From: Oscillospiraceae bacterium UBA4632 | GTDB taxonomy: Bacteria; Bacillota; Clostridia; Oscillospirales; Oscillospiraceae | NCBI GenBank assembly: GCA_002405995.1 | Contig: DHMW01000082.1 | Coordinates: forward strand, 1-10,345 | Length of the DNA stretch: 10,345 bases | Direction: 5' to 3' | Part shown: positions 1-4,417 of the stretch, piece after piece | How the letters are laid out: every line of letters starts with the position of its first letter | Position numbering within the stretch: the first letter of the stretch is position 1 | Program-made: the position numbers and the translations under genes | Notes under the pieces: generated by a model | What the model saw: only the letters and a program-made list of their open reading frames with translations | Database searches by the model: none | What the model was told of the DNA's origin: nothing

Positions 1-186
1 GCCGGTATCGCCCCGGGCGTGGACCGCATGGTCATGCTGCTTGCGGGCGAGGATTCCATCCGCGAGATCATCCCGTTCCCGATGAACAAGAACGCGCAGG
101 ACATCATGATGGGCGCGCCCAGCGAGGTCACGCCCAAGCAGCTCGACGAGCTGCACATCGCCGTCACCGCCCACGAGGACGAGTGA
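1..186 (+). CDS. aspS: Aspartyl-tRNA synthetase, C-terminal 61 residues (5' end outside window)
   Basis: This is the end of a class II aminoacyl-tRNA synthetase that charges tRNA with aspartate in the cytoplasm. The visible part holds class II motif 3 (GIAPGVDRMVMLL, residues 2-14 of the fragment), whose arginine contacts ATP. It is followed by the AspRS-typical IPFPMNKNAQD and MMGAPSEV stretches and the QLDELHI tail. The frame is open from base 1 and stops with TGA at 184-186, at the usual distance after motif 3, so the C-terminus looks complete. Whether the enzyme is discriminating or also charges tRNA-Asn cannot be judged from this part. The last 74 bases of the gene are repeated downstream at 336-409, so the tail exists twice but only this copy is joined to the gene. 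Confidence 0.96.
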   Translation, partial: AGIAPGVDRMVMLLAGEDSIREIIPFPMNKNAQDIMMGAPSEVTPKQLDELHIAVTAHEDE

Positions 187-202
187 GCTGCGCGCCCAGC
201 GA
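113..202 (+). repeat. 90-bp direct repeat, copy 1 (aspS tail)
   Basis: These 90 bases are identical to 336-425, an offset of 223 bp. This copy covers the last codons of aspS, its stop and 16 bases beyond. Both ends of the unit carry the same 13-mer, GCGCGCCCAGCGA, at 113-125 and 190-202, so the 13-mer occurs four times in the region (also at 336-348 and 413-425). Identity breaks sharply on both sides (base 112 against 335, and 203 against 426). Confidence 0.95.
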
Positions 203-335
203 GCGCAGGCGAGCCGCCGCGCAAGCGGCGTACAAGCGCTTTGCGGAGCAAAGCCTTGGCGGAGGCGGAATTCACTTCCGCCGAGCATTTTGATCTGTCA
301 GGGCTCCCAAAACGGCAGCGCCCGTTTTGGGAAGC
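203..335. other. Hairpin-rich 133-bp non-coding segment between the repeat copies; possible small REP-like element
   Basis: No gene is apparent here. The segment is a run of four consecutive perfect inverted repeats. They are CGCCGC/GCGGCG (215-220/225-230, loop GCAA), GCTTTGC/GCAAAGC (238-244/248-254), GGCGGAA/TTCCGCC (264-270/276-282) and TCCCAAAACGG/CCGTTTTGGGA (305-315/322-332). Such hairpin density without a T-run after any of them is unlike a simple terminator and resembles small palindromic repeat elements dispersed in bacterial genomes. That identity is inference, because no second genomic copy is visible here. Confidence 0.55.
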
Positions 336-425
336 GCGCGCCCAGCGAGGTCACGCCCAAGCAGCTCGACGAGCTGCACATCGCCGTCACCGCCCACGAG
401 GACGAGTGAGCTGCGCGCCCAGCGA
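336..425 (+). repeat. 90-bp direct repeat, copy 2 (orphan aspS tail)
   Basis: This is a perfect second copy of 113-202. It would encode the last 24 residues of AspRS and its stop, but it has no start codon or ribosome site and is detached from the gene, so it is a non-functional remnant. The sequence after it (426 onward) leads into a terminator hairpin, as expected for the original aspS 3' flank. This suggests that the segment 113-335 was inserted or duplicated upstream of it. Confidence 0.93.
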
Positions 426-434
426 AAGGAAAAG

Positions 435-470
435 CGGAGCGGCGTCTCTTTTGGAAGAGACGCCGCTCCG
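435..470 (+). terminator. Strong 16-bp hairpin downstream of aspS
   Basis: Bases 435-450 pair perfectly with 455-470 around a TTGG loop. It is the first strong stem after the aspS region and probably ends or protects that transcript. It lacks a clear T-run (TTCCGCTGAT follows), so termination may rely partly on the next hairpins (484-503 and 511-531). Confidence 0.55.
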
Positions 471-503
471 TTCCGCTGATAAAGCGCCGCCGGAGTGCGG
501 CGC

Positions 504-531
504 AAAAAAAGAGACGTCCTTCGGACGTCTC
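504..531 (-). terminator. Rho-independent terminator of rpsT
   Basis: Read on the minus strand, a 9-bp perfect stem (511-519 with 523-531, three-base loop) is followed by seven T (504-510). It lies 14 bases past the rpsT stop. On the plus strand the stem is followed by CCGTTTTGT, so it may also stop leftover aspS transcription. A further 7-bp stem (484-490/497-503) sits just beyond. Confidence 0.85.
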
Positions 532-545
532 CCGTTTTGTCTGGA

Positions 546-809
546 TCAGCCAATGCTGTTGAGCTTCAGGGTCAGCGCGCTCTTCTTGTGAGCGGCGTTG
601 TTCTTGTGAAGAATACCCTTCGCAGCAGCCTTATCGACAGTCTTGACTGCGACCGTATAAGCGTTCTCGGCCTCGGTGCGATTGCCTTCAGCGGCAGCCG
701 CCTCGAACTTCTTGAGCGCGGTCTTCAGTGCGGACTTGTCGGCCTTGTTGCGGGCGTTGCGGACCTCGGTGATCTGAACGCGCTTCTTGGCAGACTTGAT
801 ATTCGGCAA
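546..809 (-). CDS. rpsT: 30S ribosomal protein S20 (TTG start)
   Basis: S20 is a primary-binding protein of the small ribosomal subunit that contacts the 5' and 3' minor domains of 16S rRNA. The 87-residue product opens (M)PNIKSAKKRV and has the family pattern of lysine/alanine-rich helices, including KADKSALKTALKKF, VDKAAAKGILHKNNAAHKKSAL and a short C-terminus, at the normal family length. I chose TTG at 809-807. It puts PNIKSAKKR right after the initiator, and a GGAGGAGG site (818-825) sits 8 bases upstream. The longer in-frame reading up to 893 would place the promoter inside the gene. A UUG start is also known for E. coli rpsT, where it is tied to autogenous control. The gene appears monocistronic, with its own promoter (875-903) and terminator (504-531), and is divergent from gpr as in other Firmicutes. 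Confidence 0.97.
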   Translation of the reverse strand: MPNIKSAKKRVQITEVRNARNKADKSALKTALKKFEAAAAEGNRTEAENAYTVAVKTVDKAAAKGILHKNNAAHKKSALTLKLNSIG

Positions 810-874
810 ACCAAACACCTCCTCCGGTTGGGACTCATGCTCCGGCGGACAAAAAATCCACCGTGCAGAATGGT

Positions 875-903
875 ATTTTAGCAAAGATTGCAACGAATTG
901 CAA
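875..903 (-). promoter_or_regulatory. Sigma-A-type promoter of rpsT
   Basis: On the minus strand, TTGCAA (903-898), a 17-bp spacer and TAAAAT (880-875) form a good -35/-10 pair. Transcription would start near 868 and give a leader of roughly 60 bases. A second TTGCAA lies at 888-893 inside the spacer, making the pattern TTGCAA-CGAA-TTGCAA. Confidence 0.75.
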
Positions 904-932
904 GCATTTTTTCATATTTTTTTGATTTTTTT

Positions 933-961
933 GAATGCCACAAAGGATTGTGGAAATACTG
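933..961 (+). promoter_or_regulatory. Possible forespore (sigma-G/F-like) promoter of gpr
   Basis: GAATG (933-937), 17 bases and AATACTG (955-961) resemble the sigma-G consensus: GHATR is fully matched, and CATNHTA is matched at 5 of 7 positions. This fits the known forespore expression of gpr. A perfect 6-bp inverted repeat (938-943/948-953) fills the spacer. It is a weak match found by eye. A TTGCAA-17-TTTGAT pair (898-926) is an alternative. Confidence 0.35.
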
Positions 962-997
962 AGCGCAGCAAACAAGATTTAGTAAGGAGGCGAGCCT

Positions 998-1882
998 ATG
1001 CCCCTCACCCGGCGCACTGACCTTGCCATGGAGGCGCACGAGCTGTGGCGCGCAGACGGCGCACGGCGCACGGGCGCGGAAAGCGTGAGCGTATTCCGCC
1101 GCGGCTGCCGCGTGACGAGCGTGACGGTGCGGGAGGAGCAGGCCGCCCGCGCGCTGGGCAGGCCCTGCGGGCGCTATGTGACGCTTGACCTCTCCCCCCT
1201 TCTGCGCGGCGCGGAGGACCCGCTCGCGCGCGCCGCGCGCGCCATCGGCGCTGAGCTGCGGCAGCTGATGGGGCGGCAGGTGCACAGCGCGCTGGTGGCA
1301 GGGCTCGGCAACGCCGCCATGACGCCGGACGCCATCGGGCCCGTCGCGGCGGAGCACGTGCTCGTCACGCGCCATCTGCGCGCGCTGGAGGCATTTTCCG
1401 CGCTTGCCGACGTCAGCGTGCTTACGCCCGGCGTGCTGGGGCGCACGGGCATCGAGGCGATGGAGACCCTGCGCGGCGCGGTGCGCGCCGTGCAGCCCGA
1501 CGCGGTCATCGCCGTCGATGCGCTTGCCGCGCGCTCGCTCGCGCGCGTATGTACGAGCGTGCAGCTGTCCAACACCGGCATCGTGCCGGGCAGCGGCGTG
1601 GGCAACCACCGCAGCGCGCTCACGCGCGAAACGCTGGGCGTGCCGGTCTACGCCGTGGGCGTGCCCACCGTGGTGGACGCCGCGACGCTGACGCTCGACG
1701 TGCTGGAGGAGGCGGGCAGGACGGACGTGGACCCCGCCGCCCTGCGCGGACACGCCGGCGTGATGGTCACCACGCGCGACATCGACGCGCAGGTGCGCCT
1801 GCTGGCAAGGGCCGTCGGCTACGGGATCGGGCTTGCGCTCCAGCCGCTCTCGTTTTCCGAGCTGCGGGCGCTGCTTGGATAA
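998..1882 (+). CDS. gpr: GPR germination endopeptidase (spore protease, family A25)
   Basis: GPR degrades small acid-soluble spore proteins (SASP) during germination. It is made as a zymogen in the forespore and processes itself. The 294-residue product carries the family landmarks: RTDLAMEA near the N-terminus (residues 6-13), which resembles the SASP cleavage site and marks the propeptide region; AGLGNAAMTPDAIGP (101-115); VIAVDALAARS (170-180); and VQLSNTGIVPGSGVGNHR (188-205). D111 and D174 match the two conserved aspartates that define this atypical aspartic protease family. The start has an AAGGAGG-type site (984-990) 7 bases upstream. At 294 residues it is at the short end for the family (Bacillus enzymes are about 370). 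In Bacillus and many relatives spoIIP follows gpr, but here it does not. The presence of gpr is the main evidence for sporulation. Confidence 0.95.
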   Translation: MPLTRRTDLAMEAHELWRADGARRTGAESVSVFRRGCRVTSVTVREEQAARALGRPCGRYVTLDLSPLLRGAEDPLARAARAIGAELRQLMGRQVHSALVAGLGNAAMTPDAIGPVAAEHVLVTRHLRALEAFSALADVSVLTPGVLGRTGIEAMETLRGAVRAVQPDAVIAVDALAARSLARVCTSVQLSNTGIVPGSGVGNHRSALTRETLGVPVYAVGVPTVVDAATLTLDVLEEAGRTDVDPAALRGHAGVMVTTRDIDAQVRLLARAVGYGIGLALQPLSFSELRALLG

Positions 1883-2024
1883 GATCCGCCGAAAACCGCT
1901 GTATTCACATTTTGTTTACAAGCGATTCAAACTTTAGCCAAGATTGACTGCTATCTTAATACTTGCAAAGGGGAAACAACCCCGATGTGATTTTCTCCCT
2001 CCTAAAAATACACACACAACACAG

Positions 2025-2058
2025 CAGAAAGCCCTCGCCGAAAGGCGGGGGCTTTCTG
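2025..2058 (+). terminator. Probable gpr terminator hairpin with GAAA loop
   Basis: Bases 2025-2039 pair with 2044-2058 (15 pairs including one G-T) around a GAAA tetraloop. The stem is very stable, but the following TCACTTTCTGT is a poor T-run. It is probably a terminator, or a stabilising 3' end, for gpr. CTTTCTGT is repeated directly at 2052-2059 and 2062-2069. Confidence 0.55.
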
Positions 2059-2068
2059 TCACTTTCTG

Positions 2069-2097
2069 TAGACTTTTCCGCCGCGCTGAGGTACAAT
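2069..2097 (+). promoter_or_regulatory. Promoter of the FNT channel gene
   Basis: TAGACT (2069-2074), 17 bp and TACAAT (2092-2097) lie just after the hairpin and 30 bases before the start codon. The 26 bases 2074-2099 match 2762-2787, in front of the exonuclease gene, at 20 positions. Confidence 0.6.
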
Positions 2098-2127
2098 GGT
2101 GCCGATAACCTGTCCGGAGGATCTGAC

Positions 2128-2739
2128 ATGGCAAAGCTTTTTCTCTCTGCGCTGCTGGCGGGCGCGGTCATCGGCGTGGGCGGCACGGCATTCCTCTCCC
2201 TGGAAAACACCGTCGCCGGCGCGCTCTTTTTCACCGTGGGGCTGTTCGTCATCTGCACGCGCGGGCTGCACCTGTTCACCGGCAAGGTCTGCTATGTGTT
2301 CGACAACGGCCGCGCCTACGCGCGGACACTGCCCGTGATCTGGCTGGGCAACCTGGCGGGCACGGTGCTTGTGGCCGCGGCAGAGCAGTTCACGCGCCTT
2401 GCCGCGCTCGACGCGCGGGCGCAGGCCATCTGCCAGACGAAGCTCTCAGAGCCGCTCACAGGCGTGTTCCTCCTCGCGGTGCTGTGCAATGTGATGATCT
2501 ACGTCGCCGTGGAGGGCTTCCGCTCCAACCCGCATGAGCTGGGCAAATACCTCGCGCTCTTTTTCGGCGTGTGCGTGTTCATCCTCTGCGGCTTTGAGCA
2601 CTGCGTGGCGAATATGTACTACTTCACGATGGCGGGCGCGTGGAGCGCGCGCACGCTCGGGTATCTGCTGGTGATGACGCTGGGCAACGCCGCGGGCGGC
2701 GTGATCGGCCCGCTGGCAAAAAAGCTGCTCGCCCGCTGA
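2128..2739 (+). CDS. Formate/nitrite transporter (FNT) family channel, short form
   Basis: FNT proteins are pentameric inner-membrane channels that pass small monovalent anions such as formate, nitrite or hydrosulfide. The 203-residue protein has about six hydrophobic segments (near residues 3-23, 30-46, 67-85, 109-130, 140-158 and 174-197). It also has the family motifs LHLFTG (47-52, with the conserved Thr51), WLGNLAGT (72-79), FLLAVLCN (114-121) and GFEHCVANMY (155-164, with the central pore His158). I chose ATG 2128 because GGAGG (2116-2120) sits 7 bases upstream and TM1 begins at once. The frame stays open back to 1963, but that part runs through the terminator hairpin and promoter. The protein is some 50-80 residues shorter than FocA or NirC, mainly lacking the N-terminal helix and loops. 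The substrate cannot be read from the sequence, and no formate or nitrite enzyme is nearby. Confidence 0.88.
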   Translation: MAKLFLSALLAGAVIGVGGTAFLSLENTVAGALFFTVGLFVICTRGLHLFTGKVCYVFDNGRAYARTLPVIWLGNLAGTVLVAAAEQFTRLAALDARAQAICQTKLSEPLTGVFLLAVLCNVMIYVAVEGFRSNPHELGKYLALFFGVCVFILCGFEHCVANMYYFTMAGAWSARTLGYLLVMTLGNAAGGVIGPLAKKLLAR

Positions 2740-2756
2740 GGGCGCGCCGATTCCTG

Positions 2757-2785
2757 TTGCTTTTGCCGCCGCGGGATAGTACAAT
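2757..2785 (+). promoter_or_regulatory. Promoter of the exonuclease III gene
   Basis: TTGCTT (2757-2762), 17 bp and TACAAT (2780-2785) form the pair. The start codon is 37 bases beyond. Its spacer and -10 resemble those of the FNT gene promoter. Confidence 0.55.
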
Positions 2786-2822
2786 GGAGGCAACGACTAC
2801 AGAAACGGGAGGATACCGTCCC

Positions 2823-3587
2823 ATGAAGCTCATCTCCTGGAACGTCAACGGTCTGCGCGCTTGCGTGGGCAAGGGCTTCCTCGACTTTGTCGATCTCATC
2901 GACGCGGATGTCATCTGCCTGCAGGAAACGAAGCTCCAGCCGCACCAGATCGAGCTGGATCTGCCGCAGTACCACATCTACTGGAACAGCGCCGACAAGC
3001 GCGGCTATTCCGGCACGGCGGTCTTTACCCGGCAGGAGCCGCTCTCTGTCACCTACGACTTCGGCGAGGATATCCACCGCCACGAGGGGCGCGTCATCAC
3101 CTGCGAGTATCCGGACTTCTATCTTGTCTGCTGCTACACGCCCAACTCGCAGGACGAGCTGCGCCGCCTTGCCTACCGCATGGAGTGGGAGGATGCGCTG
3201 CGCGATTACCTCTGCGAGCTGGATGCGATCAAGCCCGTGGTCTACTGCGGGGACCTGAACGTCGCGCACGAGGAGATCGACCTCAAGAATCCCAAGACGA
3301 ACCGCCTCAACCCCGGCTTTACCGACGAGGAGCGCGGCAAAATGACGCAGCTGCTGTCCTCCGGCTTCCTCGATACGTTCCGCACGCTCTACCCCGACCG
3401 GACGGACGCCTATTCGTGGTGGAGCTACCGCGCCCAGTCGCGCGCGCGGAACGTCGGTTGGCGCATCGACTATTTCATCGTATCCGAGCGGCTGCGCAGC
3501 CGCATCAAGGCGGCGGATATTCTCGCCGAGATCCCCGGCAGCGACCATTGCCCGGTCCTGCTGGAGCTGAAGGAGGAAAATACATGA
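2823..3587 (+). CDS. xth: Exodeoxyribonuclease III / class II AP endonuclease
   Basis: This is a Mg-dependent phosphodiesterase of the exonuclease III family. It cuts DNA 5' to abasic sites and trims 3' ends in base-excision repair. The 254-residue protein has the complete active-site set: WNVNGLR (6-12, N7), LQETK (33-37, metal-binding E35), CYTPNS (104-109, Y105), CGDLNVAH (142-149, D144 and N146), SWWSYR with RARNVGWRIDYF (198-203 and 207-218, D216) and GSDHCPV (239-245, D241 and H242). The length is normal for the family, and the pattern is close to Bacillus ExoA. I chose ATG 2823 because the protein then begins MKLISWN and GGGAGG (2807-2812) precedes it. A longer reading from 2640 would overlap the FNT gene. 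It overlaps the following gene by 4 bases (ATGA), so the two are probably co-translated. The symbol could equally be exoA. Confidence 0.96.
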   Translation: MKLISWNVNGLRACVGKGFLDFVDLIDADVICLQETKLQPHQIELDLPQYHIYWNSADKRGYSGTAVFTRQEPLSVTYDFGEDIHRHEGRVITCEYPDFYLVCCYTPNSQDELRRLAYRMEWEDALRDYLCELDAIKPVVYCGDLNVAHEEIDLKNPKTNRLNPGFTDEERGKMTQLLSSGFLDTFRTLYPDRTDAYSWWSYRAQSRARNVGWRIDYFIVSERLRSRIKAADILAEIPGSDHCPVLLELKEENT

Positions 3588-3802
3588 AAAACGTCAGCAA
3601 AAAGCTCCTGATCGCCTGGGCTGCCAGCTTCGCGGCGGTCGTGCTCTGCGTGCTCGCCGTCGTGCTCGACTGCTCCGCCGTGCTCACGCTCAGCGACGGC
3701 GCGCGCAACGCCGTCGGCGTCGCCGTGGCGGCCGCGCTGGTCGTCTTTGGCTACACCGGCTGCAAGTACGCCGGGCTGCTGAAGGGGCAGAAGAAAAAGT
3801 AA
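3584..3802 (+). CDS. Small two-helix membrane protein, unknown function
   Basis: I do not recognise the family. The 72-residue product has a short basic N-terminus (MKNVSKK) and two hydrophobic segments (about residues 8-37 and 43-65), the second interrupted by YTGCKY. It ends in a basic tail, KGQKKK. This is the layout of a hairpin membrane protein with both ends probably cytoplasmic. The start is well supported: AAGGAGG (3570-3576) lies 7 bases upstream inside the end of xth, and ATGA overlaps the xth stop. It is therefore likely made with xth, but a repair role does not follow from that. A perfect 14-bp palindrome (3804-3817) and a terminator follow. Confidence 0.75.
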   Translation: MKNVSKKLLIAWAASFAAVVLCVLAVVLDCSAVLTLSDGARNAVGVAVAAALVVFGYTGCKYAGLLKGQKKK

Positions 3803-3820
3803 CGCGCCGCGCGGCGCATG

Positions 3821-3851
3821 AAAAAAGAGCCCTCACCGGAGGGCTCTTTTT
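3821..3851. terminator. Bidirectional intrinsic terminator
   Basis: AGAGCCCTC pairs with GAGGGCTCT (3826-3834/3839-3847) around ACCG. The stem is flanked by A6 on the left (3821-3826) and T5 on the right (3847-3851), so it works on both strands. It ends the xth unit on the plus strand and the P-loop gene (stop at 3872) on the minus strand. Confidence 0.92.
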
Positions 3852-3871
3852 GCTGCTCATCAAAAAAGCGG

Positions 3872-4282
3872 TCACAGGAATTTCTGCATCCCGTCGGTGG
3901 CGAGCTGCGGGTCGCCGGAGACGGAGACGGTGAACTTCACGCCGGAGACGGCGCTGAAGCGGTCCAGCTCGTTGAGGAAGTCCTCGGCCGCCTGGTTGCA
4001 CTCGCCGTGGACGATCTTGAACAGATTGTCGATGAAGATGTGGGAAATATCGTAATTGCCGGCGTACAGGCCGCAGAGGAATCCGCGCAGCGCCTCGTAG
4101 GAGGAGATGCTGTACTCGTCGGCAGAGATCAGACGGACATGATAATGGATGTCAAAGGTCATGGTAGACTTCGCCTCGATGCACACGACGCTGCCTGCGT
4201 CCTCCTGTGCCGTGGCGTTGATCATTTCGATCAGCTTCTTGGTCTTGCCGGTGCCCTTTTCACCCATGATGAGCCTGACCAT
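3872..4282 (-). CDS. Small P-loop ATPase-like protein (clostridial 'PilT-like' family)
   Basis: The 136-residue protein begins with a Walker A motif, GEKGTGKT (residues 7-14), directly after one beta strand. A hydrophobic strand ending in aspartate, HIFID (81-85), is a good Walker B candidate. A late GD (123-124) follows the strand VKFTVSVS, as in sensor-like positions of P-loop folds. From memory, short proteins like this are common in Clostridia and are often labelled twitching motility protein PilT. It is far too small to be PilT and lacks its other domains, so that label should not be trusted. The real role is unknown. ATG 4282 is preceded by AAGGAG (4292-4297), 9 bases away. It lies downstream of pgi on the same strand but has its own promoter. 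The C-terminus looks complete and a terminator follows. Confidence 0.8.
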   Translation of the reverse strand: MVRLIMGEKGTGKTKKLIEMINATAQEDAGSVVCIEAKSTMTFDIHYHVRLISADEYSISSYEALRGFLCGLYAGNYDISHIFIDNLFKIVHGECNQAAEDFLNELDRFSAVSGVKFTVSVSGDPQLATDGMQKFL

Positions 4283-4343
4283 AAGAAATCACTCCTTTCA
4301 ATCGCTTCCCGCCGCGCTGTGCGGCGATCCTGCTTATGTGTTC

Positions 4344-4372
4344 AGCATAGCATATTCAGGGGAAATTTGCAA
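4344..4372 (-). promoter_or_regulatory. Promoter of the P-loop gene
   Basis: On the minus strand, TTGCAA (4372-4367), 17 bp and TATGCT (4349-4344) form a strong pair, starting transcription near 4337. The roughly 55-base leader holds a 6-bp hairpin (CGCCGC/GCGGCG, 4310-4315/4321-4326) about 12 bases upstream of the ribosome site. Confidence 0.75.
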
Positions 4373-4417
4373 TGCTGAAAGAAAAGTTTCAAGTTTATTC
4401 AAAAAGTTCAAGGGCTT

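Larger units (their letters stand above)
1883..2127. other. Non-coding gap between gpr and the FNT channel gene
   Basis: No credible gene lies here. The first part (about 1905-2020) is AT-richer than its surroundings and holds a TTGCAA (1963-1968) that is 17 bp from TGTGAT (1986-1991), with a small GGGG/CCCC hairpin in that spacer. The 2025-2058 hairpin and the promoter of the next gene follow. A short RNA from about 1998 to 2060 is conceivable but not supported beyond these weak signals. Confidence 0.4.

Noticed and set aside
113..425. CRISPR-like repeat array
   Set aside because: There are only two 90-bp copies, one of them protein-coding, with no regular spacers and no cas genes.
241..591. 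Plus-strand open frame through the aspS-rpsT gap
   Set aside because: It reads through the repeat, two terminator hairpins and the end of rpsT. The product is low-complexity and has no ribosome site.
878..1753. 291-codon minus-strand open frame opposite gpr
   Set aside because: It is antisense to a clear gpr, rich in Arg, His and Ala as expected from GC-rich shadow frames, and has no recognisable domain or good ribosome site.
2052..2069. CTTTCTGT direct repeat as an operator
   Set aside because: The repeats are 8 bases long and one lies inside the terminator stem, so chance is likely.
1963..2127. 55-codon upstream extension of the FNT gene
   Set aside because: It would cross a strong hairpin and the promoter. 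The GGAGG site and the start of TM1 point to 2128.
2619..3548. 309-codon minus-strand open frame opposite xth
   Set aside because: It runs across the xth promoter and both flanking genes. The real exonuclease motifs are all on the plus strand.
3804..3817. Perfect 14-bp palindrome GCGCCGCGCGGCGC as a regulatory site
   Set aside because: It is pure G+C in a GC-rich genome and sits just before the terminator, so it is more likely a stem extension or chance.
4381..4417. Terminator after pgi
   Set aside because: The stretch holds repeated AAGTTTCAAG-like words but no convincing inverted repeat with a T-run.
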